A stretch of 64,000 bases of DNA from Glandiceps talaboti (GCF_964340395.1 NC_135549.1:22384342-22448341), one strand, 5' to 3'. Positions 35,525 through 51,664 are shown, numbered from the stretch's first letter. Program-made: numbers and translations. Notes: generated by a model from the sequence alone, not told the origin.

Positions 35525-35568
<44 letters not shown>
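35507..35568. repeat. (AAAC)n-(AGAC)n microsatellite
   Basis: About 22 bp of AAAC units then about 40 bp of AGAC units. Confidence 0.95.
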
Positions 35569-35734
35569 TTAAATAAACAACCACGGGGAGGTAAATAAAA
35601 AAATGAACGGAGAAAACAAACAATAATCAATATACATAGATTAATGAATAATGTTTATATACTTGAAATATAATATATACCAAATTGTGTTGATGGACAC
35701 CCGTATATATATCTTTATGGTATCTTGAATATTT

Positions 35735-35764
35735 TGTTTGTTTGTTTGTTTATTTATTTATTTT

Positions 35765-35795
<31 letters not shown>

Positions 35796-35815
35796 TTCAT
35801 TTATTTATTTATTCA
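35735..35815. repeat. (TTTG)n-(TTTA)n microsatellite
   Basis: Short TTTG block followed by about 65 bp of TTTA units. Confidence 0.95.
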
Positions 35816-36479
35816 ATATGGGTTCAATATGGAGATAACCTAGAGAATGATACAACATTCTGTTATTTGGTTATATGCAATGTCACACACACACACACAC
35901 CTGATAAGTTTAAGAATTGTTTCTGCTAGGTTGTCTTAATTAGTGTAACATTTGTATGAATATTGCAAATTAGTTGAAATCTACAGCATTTGCTAACAAG
36001 TCTTTACTGATTGCTATAAACTAATAACTCGCACGAGCGTTATCCTCTTATCTAAAACAACACATCGTCAGTAGTAAGTTACCCCCTCCCCTCCATACAA
36101 CAATGAACACCATGGGACTTCACTCTTTAACATGACAAGAGACAAGCTATGCCCTCTTAATACAGTTAAATACGACAACAGTATAATTCAAGGAGCAAAG
36201 AATAATCATCACTCTAGACAGTGTACAAAAAGGTCTGCTCTGTCACAATTAATCTCACACTATTACCAGATAAACTATACTTCTTGCTTACATCAAACTT
36301 CAAATATGGAAATAAGGTTACATACATTATAGGGAGAGAGTTACTCTCCCTAAAAAATAGTAAAATTATACCAATGTTTTCAGTTCAGACTAAAAAGTTA
36401 ATATGGATAAGTTGGCCAATAAAACAAAGTTTTTACACAATGCCATAACATTAGTATTAACTGTCCAGTAATCATTAAT

Positions 36480-38282
<1,803 letters not shown>

Positions 38283-38436
38283 TACAGGATAATAGATATA
38301 AGAACACAAAGTTTGTAACTTGTTCTTGGCGATGGGGATCTTCAAGTCACACATGTATCTCCTACTACAGTCAAGCACCAATTCTTTGTTATCCCATCAT
38401 AAACACAGAAAGTTAAATATTTTGTACTTAAATATC

Positions 38437-38442
38437 TTTATT
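38437..38442 (-). terminator. Candidate distal poly(A) signal for gene E
   Basis: AATAAA on the minus strand in GGTAATAAAGATATT, with GT-rich sequence just downstream (TGTGTTTATGATG). Over 6 kb from the gene E stop, so assignment is uncertain. Confidence 0.25.
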
Positions 38443-40162
38443 ACCTTGTTAAGTTTCTAAAAGAAGTTACATGGTCATATTTAGGACTAAAACCAAACAG
38501 TGAACTGAAATAAAAAGTATACATACATACATACAGTAAACAAATCTTGTCCAATCTATTTGCTGAATATTTGAAAGTATTTATATACTCAGAAATAAAT
38601 AATCTCTCTGCTGACAAAATAAAATGTCACATCTTCAAGTAATCATATTTTCATGTGCAGTATACAGACTGTCTCAGATTGCCCAATAAACTCAGGAAAC
38701 AAGATTTTTGTTAAGGTACAGAAAACCCCTATCTTTCCCTAAAATTGCAAATTCACAAAATGTTTCCCTAAGCCGCAGCATGCACCCTCATGTCATTTTA
38801 CACCTTTTTGATAGTACTATCTAGTTAAGCGTAAAAAAAAATATTGTTTAGTTCCGATTACATTCAATTTTAAAATAGGTTGGGGTAGATTTTTTATTTT
38901 ATTTTTATTATATTTTTTCATGCGTGAGTTTCTACTTCAGGTTTTCTATTGTTTTCCAAATGATCTATGTGTTGTTTATTTCTTCCTATCAGATGTACAG
39001 ATTGGAAGAATAGTTTTATATAGTCTTTTTAAGTTGATGTCAGTTTCTGCTCAAACTATTTCTTGCAAGACTTCATGATTTTTGCGATTTTATTATTATT
39101 TTTCTCCAATATGTAAAAAAACGCTTAGGGTCGGCGTGAAAATCTAGGTGGGTCGGGTAACCGGAATCAAACAACTTTTTTTATTTGGCCTTAGTAAAGG
39201 TTTCTTGTGATACTAGTAAATAAAATGTTTTAAGATCTTCAAATGGCATTTTATTCACAGCTACTTTCTGTTTTTCAAATTTTTTTTAATGTTTACATGG
39301 AAAGAATTTCTATTTATTTTGATGATTTGAAAAATGCAAGCATTCAAGTTAGTATAAAATTGGAATTCATGAAATAATTACTGTGCTATTCCTACCCATA
39401 AAATATTTCTCAAGCCTCATGAGCATATGTGACAAGCTAAGACAGTCCCTTTGGCAGTACAAAACACATTAAAATGGCTGACTTTAATAAAAAATACACT
39501 GCCAAACTTAAGAGTGAAATAACATCATAAAAAGAAACATTAGAAGTACTTGTGCTATCTTTTCTCACATTACATCTCAAAGCAGTATGGGAAGATTGTG
39601 TTTAAAAATTATTCACAGAATCTACATTTGTAGAAAATAGTCCGACTCTCCTGTGCTTTTTGATGTTGGCTGTTGTCTTCAAGTATATTGCAAACATTTT
39701 GATAAAAACATCGTAAATGTGCATTTAAACTCAAAAGCTTAATGAATAGCAGTCTAGCATTGACAAAACATTCCATTTGCAAGTACACAGCAGCAAACAG
39801 TTCAAATTAACAAGATACTTGTGCTAATATATATTTTAAGAAAATGTTGATGTTTCTATGTGGTATACTTTGGACGTGTACTCCTTACACACTTTGCTCC
39901 TGCATTATTCACTTTGTGACTACTGACTCAAACATGAAAACAAATACTACATTGTTACTTGGACATTATTAATAATATTGTTATGATTAGTGCATCTGGG
40001 GTTAAAGTTATTCAAGACAGAATTCAAATCATGGAATGGGAATATGTGATTTGGGAGGGAGTTTGTGTCACTTAGGCAGATACTAAAAAGTTGGGATAAA
40101 TGCATGTAATATATATGAAACAGGCAAGACCTAACCAATTTTGATTCATGGTTCAACATATT

Positions 40163-40680
40163 GCGACAATAATTTTAGTTTGTGTTTATCTTATATAACC
40201 AAAAGGCTCAAATACCAGGGTATTAAAGAATAATTTCAGTTTTACTTGATATTTATGAGTTGGTGAAGTTTTGCTTTCTTCTCAGGGTGGGTACCTTAAT
40301 CTAGTTGGGGCAGAGGATATATATGCTAGTGAGTGTGGTAGGTAAACAAGATAAGTTATCCACTTTCTGGTGCTATTTTATGCTACCACACTAGTTCTAT
40401 ATATGACACTGGTAATCAAGCCTTTCGTTTAATAAGATAGATGCAAACTAAATCTATTATTCTGTTCTGTGACCCTGTGATCAACATAGTGTAAACATCG
40501 GAAGTCCCAAAACAGCACCGCAAGTTCATCGAACTACTAGTTTTCAGAGACACCTCCCTGCTGAGACTATAATTAAACCAATATCCATTCAATAGCTTAT
40601 CACCATTGTATCTACACCTTGCAACAATAGTTTTAGTTGGTGTCTATCTTAGAAAACCAAAGGCTCAACTACCAGGGTAA
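40163..40680. repeat. Diverged ~60-bp direct repeat pair
   Basis: 40163-40223 (TTTATCTTATATAACCAAAA, GGCTCAAATACCAGGGTA) and 40621-40680 (GTCTATCTTAGAAAACCAAA, GGCTCAACTACCAGGGTA) are the same sequence with scattered changes, 460 bp apart. Confidence 0.6.
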
Positions 40681-41780
40681 TAATATCAACACAATTCTTA
40701 TCTTAAACAGTTTCCCTGCATCTAACTTCCTGACTTTGATTCATATGTAAAAAAGGTATAGTCACAATGACTATCGCAAATGCTTGTCTGGTTCAGCTAG
40801 TCAATTAATCTGCTTGAAATGGTAAAATAATCCTATAATGATCGCATCTCCTTAAAGTAATTTGCATTCTTTAACCAACTGGCTACATGCCTCTAACTAC
40901 TTACAACTCATTTTACTTTTGGGCCAAAAATAAGAAAAAATCAGCAGGTTTTATCTACCAACTGATATTGTTTATTTCATGGCTACATTAAGCTATGTAT
41001 GACGTCACCCCCATCCCCCCCATTCCCAAGTGGTATGAACTATTTTGAAAATAAACCATTAACAACAGAAATTTGTGAAGCAAAATATGAATATAGTGAG
41101 TAAAATTACATAAAAAATAATTTAATTTGAGAGTTATAAGTATAATCTATAGGAATAAATAATAAAATAATGAAGTACAAGTAGGTAGCCTGAGTGATTT
41201 GGTCAAATAACGTCATGATTACGAAAGTAAACAACAGCTTTACAGAAACATAAAGTGACAATCAAAATAATCATCTTTAGAAATACATTTCAAATGTCAG
41301 AGAAAACCACCAATTGTAAAATTGAACAATTTCAGATAAAATAAACGGTAAAGTAAAATAGAATGCAACTCACAATTCACAAATACCAAGCAATACACAA
41401 CTGCGACTCACAAATTTCAAGTGAAGGTTTACATTTGCTCTTGTACTTTTATGCCAAACAGTATCTTTTTGGAATACATTTCTTGACCTCTGCAAAGCTC
41501 TGAATCTAAAATCTACCGTAAATATGAGCACCGATTTGTTACAATATATACACATCAGTAGTACTTGTAATGCAAGTCTAAATATAACCCTACACTTGCT
41601 GCTTCTTGGAAAACAGGAAATAAACTGGGGTCTGAGCATACTTGGACAGAAAAGGATTGTATGTTGCTACCCTATTAAATGTTAGTGGTTAGAAAATATG
41701 CTAGGTTGCCACTTTGATAATGGTAGTAGACATCAAGTATTTCTAATTTGTAATAGCTGTTAGCAATATCGCCTTTCTCA

Positions 41781-42126
41781 ATTGGGATAAACAAGATAAA
41801 TGTTAAAATTTTCCATTCCAATTGAGATAATTATCACAAATGGGAAGATTTTATTATTGGGATAAATTGCCTTTGAACTCTCTGGTGCACGTAACTATGA
41901 CATGGCACATGTAGAAACAGGTATGTATGCATTCTACTCTCAACAGGGCCCACAAAATAGTCAGGGGTCAGACATAGGTTGTCCAGGGCGATTTACGGTA
42001 CATGCATTTGAAGAGTATTTTATCTGAAATAATTGTCATAAGTCCTATCCGTTTATCCTGATCTGGATAAAACAATAGTACCTGTCAATAATTTAATTCA
42101 AAACTGTTTATCCCGACTGGGATAAA
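41781..42126. promoter_or_regulatory. Cluster of GGATAAA motifs, two of them palindromic
   Basis: ATTGGGATAAAC (41781), TTGAGATAATTATC (41822), ATTGGGATAAATT (about 41857), TTTATCC-6 nt-GGATAAA (42052-42071) and TTTATCCC-4 nt-GGGATAAA (42107-42126). GATA-factor-like motifs in palindromic pairs are inferred to be candidate binding sites. They could equally be remnants of an old repeat. Confidence 0.3.
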
Positions 42127-44512
42127 TATGACAAGGAACCTTTTAAGTTTTGATCTCGATTGGGAAATGTGGGATATATGGGTATTGAAAATATTTCAGT
42201 AACACTTGGGTCAGTGTTGCTGTCATGGAATTGCTATTTTTAATGCTACAGTTATCAAGCCATAATTCCACATATATACATCATATGTTTGAATTGACAT
42301 GACAATGACTTCTCTGGTCAGTTTATGTCACAACAAAAGTTGATGTCTTTATTTCTGTAGCACCAGACTTACATGATTTAATTCTGGTGCCACAGAGATG
42401 AAAAAAAAAGACATTTTAATCATCTTCTGATTTCCTAAATATAATGATCAGGGCTAACATGTGTTAAAACATCACATTAACAGGACTTGTACAGGTTAAG
42501 ATTTCTGTAGATACAATTAATTAGTATAACTAGCATGTGGTAAATTTCAGTATAATATCAGTATAAACATATGCTATTTTGTGCAGTTTCCTGAATTATC
42601 AGTAACACAGCTTGCACATATTAAATTTCTTTGAATATCAGCTTGTACAATGCATTATCATATCATGTCTTTGAAATTAGTCCAGAAATAGTCACGGCAT
42701 CAGGGTAGTATGTGCCACTACTCATCTTAGACTTAAAGAGAGTGATCATACCCCCTTTACTTGCCAATAACATTTCCCAAGGATGAATACAAGAAACCAT
42801 TGGGAGAGTATAATATCTTAATACCTGTATGTGGAAGAAAATGTTACCCTTGTTAAGTTAAACAGCATGAAGAAATTCATGTTTGATACACAAAGACTGG
42901 AAAATGAAAAACAGTGTGTGAATGGCAAGTTGGTAAATATACAGAGTAAATGACTATAGCGACCCTGGAGTGATGTGCAAGGGTTTGGGGTATACTATCA
43001 CAGAAATGACTGCTTTCAATCTTTTTTGTATCACATCACAATACGGTCAGACTCAAGAAGATATAACTTGTATAAGACAATAAGTGAACTTCAAACTCCA
43101 GTGTTACCATTATGCCATGCAGAAGTTGCAACATTTGTATACAGTATATGTTAAATAAAGTGATGAAAACCCAATAACCAAATAAGAAATGGAAGTATCT
43201 ATATCCTACCAAGTCATTACGCCTGCTACACTACACTTGCTACTTTACAACTTCTAATGGCACATACTAGGGTGCCTGTTTTTAAAAAAATTGTCACCCT
43301 CGTCAAACCAGAAATCGGAAAGGTTACAGCAGAATACCAATCCAGCAGCACTTCTCTCTGAACACACATCTACACCACCCCAGAAAGACTTTACTTCTTG
43401 TAAATGACATCACCCTGCAACAACTTCATCATAAAATTTGTAAGACGATCCTCTATGAAATAATTATTGTTCAATTTTGAAATGCCTTGTAAAGAAGTCA
43501 ATTCTTGGTACATATTGTAAATTGACAGATTTTTAAAATTTTTAAAGTTAATTATGAATGCTGAGTAATTTGGCTAGTAATGGGTGACAGGTTTGTTGCA
43601 CTGAAGCACAATATATACATGTAGATGTGGTGTTATTAGAACACAAAAACAGTCTCTGCTACTGACACTTTAATGTCATTGCCACTTTTATCAGAAAGTG
43701 ACTTCATTGCTAATGACACTACAACACTGTGCCAGAATTTTAAACTGACCTTGTTTGCCAACGGTTTACCAACTAAACTTTAACGGTTACAACATCAACT
43801 ATCACATCAACGGTCATACCCTGTATAGTGTTTTGAAAGATGTAGGACATGAAAATGTTTCATAATACAATACGGACCAAATATTACTAAAGTATGGATC
43901 CTGTACTATACCCTACATCAGTATGTTAGAAGACTCAAGTGATGTATACATGTAATTCTTTTTTCTTATTTTGGTAATATCAAATTGAGATTTCTATAGT
44001 ATTCACATTTACAGCATTTTGTCAGGTAATCTTAAACAGAGCATGACTGAATTCAGGAACTGCGAGTGATACAATACATATCTGCAAGTTATTCCTTTCT
44101 CACTTTAGATGGGGTATTGATGCATATCTTTTGAGTAACTTCCATAGAAAGGAATAAAACATTGAGTCTGTTCCTTCATTTTTAGGTATCGCATGGTCAG
44201 GTCAAGAAAACCAGAAACTTCTACTCTTGACCTTAACAGTTTCATAATAATCCTCATAGATACATGTACTTACATATATACACTGTGAAAAACTGTCACA
44301 ACATCTGAAGAGTACTTGGTGTTGTTAGCCACTCTGTAACAATGTGACAGCAACGCAGGTACACTTCAGTCATTGTGACTAATGCATGAACATAACTTCA
44401 AACCTCATTCCTGACACACATGTAATGAATCAGTCCATCAAGTTAACAACTGCTGGACTGACTCACAATCTGGGAAACAAAGGCTTGAAAAGTACACAAA
44501 TGAGTCTCTAAC

Positions 44513-47172
44513 TTAACTACAACATCCCCAACTTCCGTCAACTCGTTTTGAATCTAGTGAAATTTTAGGTGACTCGTCTCCTGCTTCTAGTGAGTTGCCT
44601 CCTCCGTGCCTCTTCTTGAGTTCTTTTGCCATCTTGATAAATGCTTCTTCTACATTTGTGGAATCTTTGGCTGATGTTTCAAAACACTCCAACATGGCAT
44701 GGTGTGTTGCTAATGCTCTGGCATCACTGAAATGTACTTCACGAAGTTCTGTTAAATCACTTTTATTACCTGGAAATAAAGAAAAAATTCATATATCAGA
44801 TGATGTATGATAAAATAAGAATGAACAACTCACAACTCAATCTTTGATCTTCAAAACACATCCATATTATATACTACAGTAGATTACAGATACATGTATA
44901 TACATGTACATTTGTATGTAGTCCATAGACTTGTCTTTGTACAATGTACGCTCTAAAAAAGCTCACTACACCAAGTTAGAACCATCACAACAAGTCTCTC
45001 GGCTAAGATATATATCACATGTTATTTTTTAATGGGCATGTACAATGTCTATTTTGTGGAATTAGAGTTTATTACTATGGTCATTCATTTAGTTTACTTA
45101 GCAACATGAAGCATTCACATGAACAATATGTTGACATAAACACACAACAGAAGAATGGTATTTACACTGATGCTCAAAGAGCGCTATTGATCGAAAATCA
45201 TAGTCTATTTAAGTCAGGAAGTGCTGTTATGTGCAGTGTTACACTAAACTTTAAAGCTTTATATGATAATAATGCAGGCATATAAAACATAGTTTTGTAT
45301 CTCTACTGCTATACCCCCAGGCAATCCTACTAACTATTAAAGTGACCACACGTCATATAGTGCCAAAGCTCTGTTGAGGGCTTGCTGTGCACAGATGTCT
45401 ACTTTTGTTCAGCAACTTTCCACGCACAGATCCGATATATTACGGTCACATAAGACTATCCGTTGTACAATTATTTCTGTAATTAACACATTTGTTTTGG
45501 TGAATATATCATCATAGTCTTTTAGATAAGCCAATGAAGATATTTCAAGACATCCTTGATACTGCATATATAACAAAATCTATAACAAAACCTCCCTTTG
45601 AAATGTTGACGTATTTATAGGATCTCAGCATCTGACAGAAATACACTTATGAATGCATGATACATAGCCAATTATGTTGTTGGACATTGGATTCTTGGCT
45701 TAAAGTAGATGTGAGGGGTCATATGTCATTGCTTGCATATACATTTAGTTCATTCCATAGTTACACAGAACACTAATCTACTTATGAACACAGAAATCTA
45801 AAATATGTGACAAACAAGGTGCCAGGTTTATAATAGTTTCATTTTGTAGAGAAAACAACATGTAAAAGCTATACCATTACAGACTTGAGATTCAGAATGT
45901 GAAACATCCCTCTAAAAATCTGATTACAAAATCAAATATTAGTACAATTCTTCCATAAAATCATATCAAATAGTACAAAATACTAAATTTTCATTATGGG
46001 GGATTTATTTTCACTTTGTGCTCATAGTTACCATGCACACCTTCCCAAATTAGGAAAACTAGGCCTTGTCAAAGCAGCTAACTTTTCTTTTATGTGAATA
46101 TTAATTTGTTGAATATATTGTACAAATGTACATGATGTCAAGGCAAACTATACTTATAAGATACTTGTATTACTTCTAAAGATAGATGGGAGTTCTCTTG
46201 ATTGGACTCCTGGTAATTACTAACCAGACTGAACTTCTGTGCAAACATTGGTATGCATTAATGTTTTCATATATACATGTATGTATGACTATGATGTAAA
46301 AATGCTGCCGTCAGAGTGAAGTCTACGATGTAACTAAACATATTTAGCTTTTGGGTCTTGGTTAAAACTACAGTTCAGGATTCTCAAAAGGTGTGTAGAG
46401 AGAAGTGTGTTCTACCCAATGTTTTCTTGAGAACAATAGGAAACCATTTTCATAAATGATATTTGTTCGAAATGTAAATTTATCATTCCTGTATTGTTAT
46501 TTTAAAGGGAGAACCCTGGAGTAGTGATACAAGAACCCTGGAGTAGTGATAAGTTACAGTACTATTGATCAAAACATGCCAAAATCTACATGTATTATCC
46601 CTGAAGCTTTTTGAGAAGTTGAAATATAAAAATATTCATGTACAATTTAGTATAATGTAATAGCAGTTAGGATTGATTTCCAAAAGAGATATGAAAGTGG
46701 GTATTTCTTTTGAGGTATCTTTTTTTGCAAGATTATATATTTCAATGTTTGCCATATGACAGGTGTTCTTAAATTGACACAATTAATGCACATGTGTGTT
46801 ATGACAATTTTAAACATATGTCATGTGGCACACTATTAAAATACTGACAGCATTTCCTTCTAAAATAGAAATTCCACACATAGGTTATTTATAGGCAAGT
46901 GATCATGGCTATTCATCTGTGTTGCTCTGTTTTTGTACATGTATGACCAATGGTTCAAATAATTATGTTTCATTTCTACCGAAGTTTCTCAACATGTTGA
47001 GTAGTCAGGTCAAGTCATGCAAATATAAAATCTGACAGTAGAATCTTAACAGTTACCATCAGTATCAAGCAAACCATGATGTACATTGTACATGTTAACT
47101 GTGAGAAGTTGTATCTTAGACCACAGATACTGTTACTGTAGTGCTATGATACTATGCTCCTGGTATATGTGT

Positions 47173-47221
<49 letters not shown>

Positions 47222-49676
47222 CGTGTGTGTGTGTGTGGGGGGGGTTATTGGGTTAGTTTTGATGACAGACTAAAGACATACATTTACATCTTTCAAAACT
47301 ATGATTTTGATTTGGTATTAAAACTAACTACAAGATGCTATCAGTAGGCTGCAGCAAACCTTTCATAGTATTCCTCTCACGGAAACAATAACAGGGTTGT
47401 GGGAAATTCAGATATATTTATATAAATTAGTCATTCTACAAGAAATGTACATACGATCGATAGTACTACTTACCTATAAGCATCTGTATGACATTTGAAC
47501 CTGCATATTTCTTGACATCTTCAATCCACCTGGGTACATTATTAAAAGTTTCTTTCTTGGTAATATCATATGCTATAATAACACCATTTGCACTGCGGTA
47601 GTAACTCTGTGTTATTGTGCGGAATCTTTCTTGTCCTGCTGTGTCCCATACTTGTAACTGTACAAACAAGAAAAGAAACATATTTCACATGATGGATACA
47701 ATATGGTAAAAGGAACACACTTTACATGTACATACAATGTATGATTTATACTTCAACAGTAAGATCAGAGTTACTTTGAATTCAATATCCATGGTGGATG
47801 GACTGCAAACTTCTTTACTTGCTCTGTCTCGTAACATTAATTGAATAATGTCATAGATTCATGATTGCAGGAGGTCAAGAACAGTACTACAGTAACACTT
47901 CATGTATATAAAGGCCTGTACTGCACAGAACCTGATGTACATGTACATGTATCTTGGTGTGACTGTTCGGTCTATCACAACCTTTCATGATTTGAAGTGT
48001 CATGTATACATGTATTGGCTAGATGACAAAGATTTGGCCCTAGATTAGACCATTGGTGGTATGAGATGCTCTTTGAGTTGATATAACATCCCTCATCAAG
48101 GACAAGCGTAGATTGATTTCAGACTGCAGTCACACACTTCATGTTTACATAGGGCATCCATCTCTCATGCCTATGAGTCATACAACAGGTAAGCCAAGAA
48201 ATTACATAAACTATTTTTATATATATGCAAGGTGGACAAACACAACATTCCAATGAATCACAACCCACACCATAGAAACATACTGCTCATTTCATGAAGA
48301 AAAGATTTCAGTGATCCAAAATCAAATGCACTTTCATCTTGTCACCAAACCATTATTTAACAATGAGTCTCTATACTGAACTAACAAGGTCTATATCATA
48401 TCTCCAAGTCCAACAACACACACAAGCCTCGGAGTCATTGGACTATTATACGAAATGTACTAACTGACCAATCACTGTTTTATTGAGACTTTGACAGTCA
48501 CACACACTAAGCACAACAACTACAGAACAGTGTCCACTTGTACATTGTATTGTCAGTATACAAATCTGCTGATCTCCACCATTCTTCACACTTACCCCTA
48601 ACTCCCAAGTTTGGAAACAAATGTATATATCTATTGTTTGGGCAGTACACTTTCAATATTTTAGAGTCTACGTATGCAAGAACCAGTATTGGTGCTTGTA
48701 CGTCTATGATACAGATACATGTAGTCACTTTATTCTGCTAAATAGTCCATTTAAATTAGCACCCCTATTCCACACAAGGTAAATCTAATTGTGATCTGAT
48801 AGCAGTTACATCACTTTTATTTGTAAATTCTGGCGTCTATTTGCATGGAGTGAAAATAGATGATTGTAGAGCTATCAACAACTACTAGTAGGACATTGCC
48901 TACAAATGTTTTCAATCATGAATGGTTAACAGAGCATAAACAAAACATTCTCTACAATAGTTTGGTATAACAATTTGACATGAGTTGTACCATTTAATTT
49001 AACTGTACATTTATCACTCCATGCAATGTATGTTTTCTGTTGAAATTAAGAATGAGAAATCTAACAAGTGAAATAATAATGGAACGTTCTTATATTCAGA
49101 TTAATACTAGACAACTGTTTCATTTAATAGTTGTGTTCTTGTATCGACAATATTACCAGTCATGTTTCCATTGACTTGAGGAACAAATTCGTCAGAATTT
49201 CTTTGAAATTGATTCATTATTATCCATAAAACAGTAGAGCATTATACCTAAAAGTACAAGCAGGTAAATTCTTCATGTCAATGGAATGCACTTCCGTGAT
49301 TACAAATACAAAGGTGTTCAACGAACATCATTTGACCGACCACTTCCGGGTTATTCCACCACACATATGCTATATAGTGTTTGTTTATGTTAATTCTCAC
49401 AAAGTTCTTATTTTTTAGTTTCTACCATTCAAAGAGACAGACAGCAGACAGCTAAAATAACCAGAATAGTGGTCTTACCTTCACTCGCTTGTTGTCAATG
49501 TGTAACGTTTTCATCGTAAAATCGACACCGATTGTGCTGTGTTGTTTTTCGAGAAACGTTCCCGATTTGAAACGTTGTACGACACATGTTTTACCGACTC
49601 CTGCATCACCTATGAGCACTATTTTGAAAAGAAAGTCAAAAGAATCGTCCGTTTCAACTTGGTGGTACGCAGACAT
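44513..49676 (-). CDS. Rab43/Rab19-like small GTPase, gene E, the most conserved copy (3 exons, 212 aa)
   Basis: Exons 49676-49479, 47657-47474 and 44769-44513 join in frame (198+184+257 nt). The start is the ATG of [11 protein letters not shown]-loop is GDAGVGKT (23-30), switch [13 protein letters not shown] (47-58), RabF2/switch [22 protein letters not shown] with Gln75, then [13 protein letters not shown] (129-132), ETSAK (158-162) and tail GSWGCCS, with Cys210-Cys211 as the likely geranylgeranylation site. The [17 protein letters not shown] stretch is typical of the Rab43/Rab19 group, which works in Golgi-linked transport (family knowledge). Length is normal for a Rab. It lies at the upstream end of the array and is the closest to family consensus, so I infer it is the parent of copies A-D. 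Introns are 1.8 and 2.7 kb. Confidence 0.93.
47163..47250. repeat. (GT)n microsatellite
   Basis: About 75 bp of mostly pure GT ending in a G8 run, in intron 2 of gene E. Confidence 0.95.
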
Positions 49677-49748
49677 GCCTTGGGTTTCTAAATTTGGGTG
49701 AAATTCGTCAAATGTGAGGAAATACGAATGTAGACCTTCGGAGTTTGA

Positions 49749-49778
49749 ATGATGTCATCCACGTCACTGCGCACACTC
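49749..49778 (-). promoter_or_regulatory. TGACGTGG element upstream of gene E
   Basis: On the minus strand CAGTGACGTGGATGACATCA lies about 75-95 bases above the gene E start codon. TGACGTGG matches the ATF6/XBP1-type unfolded-protein-response element and is a CRE-like half site. Function is inferred; gene A also has a bZIP site at a similar distance. Confidence 0.3.
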
Positions 49779-50396
49779 AGATGATACAACGAAAGGTATG
49801 ACGGGATAACACTGAACCACGTAAAAAACCACTGCACTGTGCCACATGTACATCATGACGAAGTGCAGTATCTGACGTAATTTTGAATTTTTTTCCACAT
49901 GCAAACATGCTGACAGTGATATGATTATAATAACTGGCCAGTGTATGCGTTTGGGCCATATTTTTTTTATTTCATTTTTAAGCTTATTGAAAAATCTCTT
50001 GTTTTTTGTTCGTTGATTAGTAAATCAATATTCATGTTTCCTTCTCTATCACTGTAAAATGCATTCAGAAAGGGTATTAAACTGAATGTTTACTATACCA
50101 TGAAGGAAGGTAAAGTTTAAAGGCTATGTCAAACTTGCAGAGTACTTGTACTTTTTCTTGTCTTTTTTTATGAGTGTAAGCTGAATATATAAGCTTATGT
50201 AGGCCCACTCTTTCTGTTTGTCTTGAACTCTTTAATTTTTTAAAATATAAATATGATATAGATCTCCAGTAAAACAGTATACATTATCATTGAATATATA
50301 TATATATATATTGTTTGACAGAACTGGAGACCCACCGATGAAGAGGAGCTCAGTCTCTTCGAAATATTTGGGTTAGAATTGTATGGTTCATGAAAT

Positions 50397-50397
<1 letters not shown>
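49779..50397. other. Upstream DNA of gene E
   Basis: AT-rich, with a short (AT)n at 50295-50311 and no recognised exon. It marks the end of the Rab array. Confidence 0.35.
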
Positions 50398-50484
<87 letters not shown>

Positions 50485-50500
50485 TATTTATTTATTTATT
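50398..50500. repeat. (AT)n-(TTTA)n tract at a retrotransposon 3' end
   Basis: About 80 bp of AT followed by five TTTA units. On the minus strand the TTTA block reads as an (AAAT)n tail for the retrotransposon fragment next to it. Confidence 0.85.
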
Positions 50501-51400
50501 GCATCCCTTTCGTATCAGTGGTTCACTAAGATTGTTAGGAGCAGCACTAAGAAAAAATTAAAATACATACACTACTAAAAAGACGAGTAAAAACATAAAC
50601 AGGAATAAACAACAAAATAAACCAAAGTGAGGTAAGAAGATTGATAAAACGAAAATAAAAATTTATGCTTCAAATGTTAGTTGTCAGAAAATCTAACTGC
50701 TAAACTATTCTATATTAGTTTTTACAAAATCTTTTCTGTTGTCAATAAGGTATTGTTTGACTAGTCTATCTATTTGTTCACTCATTGTAGTGTTTCGTAT
50801 TATCTAATAAATAGAGTAGTTCTTTCCCTTGTTTAAAATTTTGATATAAGTTCAACTCTTTATTGTTGAGTAATAGTTCTTCTGTCCCTTTCATTATTAA
50901 TTAAGATCCGTCGTTGGGTAGAATGGCTTTCACATATTAAAAGAAAGTGTTCAAGTGTCTCATCAGCTTTTCCACAACAAGGACATGTACAATCATCATT
51001 ACAACTTTCCCATTTTCTCTTTTTCATATGCAAGACCGAGAGAATATGATCTCAATTGTGACCCTTTAAAATTTCAAAAAAAAGATTTAAGATACTCTTC
51101 TGGTTCTAAAGTTGCTTTAAATTTACGGTAATGGGTCAGACTAGATTTTTTTGTCATGTTTTCTTTCCATTTGAGCCCATCATCATTAAATATGAAATGT
51201 TTGATTTTATTCTCTGAAAGAGTTTGAATTTGGTTTTTATCAATATTAAGTTCTATCAATACATTATTTACAGTTTTCGGCCAATTCCAGGACAGTTTTG
51301 TCATATTTCTTTCAGATTCTTCACTAATGGAATTTATGTATAAATTATTAGTATTGGTCAAAGTTTATATCCGTAAATTTCCAGTTTTATTAAAACAATA
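50501..51400 (-). pseudogene. Non-LTR retrotransposon C-terminal remnant
   Basis: On the minus strand the frame with NNLYINSISEESERN (about 51345) and FNDDGLKWKENM leads, after frame changes near 51065 and 51010, to a zinc-knuckle-like CTCPCCGKADETLEHFLLIC near 50960. The C-x2-C-x8-H-x4-C pattern is typical of C-termini of non-LTR reverse-transcriptase proteins. A stop at about 51364 and the frame changes show it is dead, and no reverse transcriptase domain remains. Confidence 0.65.
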
Positions 51401-51664
51401 TTGATGAACAATTTTTGTATTCATAAACATTTTGCATTCATCAAAGTCACCTTGCATCTAGTGATGACATTTGTCTTTAAAGTCCAATCCGTGTAATCAA
51501 AACCAAGCAGAGCAAGGGGGATATGTAGTGCCAGTACCCTTAGTATCCTTAAAACTAAATAATCAACAAGGGAAGTGAGATATCTTCTTGAAGGCAGAAT
51601 TCGAACGATTTCTCTATCATGGTTTGAAAAAAAAAACATTCTTTTGCTGACACTACTTTATTTT

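Larger units (their letters stand above)
38283..44512 (-). other. Long microsatellite-free stretch; possible 3' UTR of gene E
   Basis: About 6.2 kb with no exon and almost no simple repeats or transposon signatures, unlike everything around it. On the minus strand it follows the gene E stop and ends at AATAAA (38442-38437) followed by a TGTGTTTATG-type GU-rich stretch. Long 3' untranslated regions are known for animal Rab genes. Whether this is one, or simply intergenic DNA, is inference. Confidence 0.3.
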
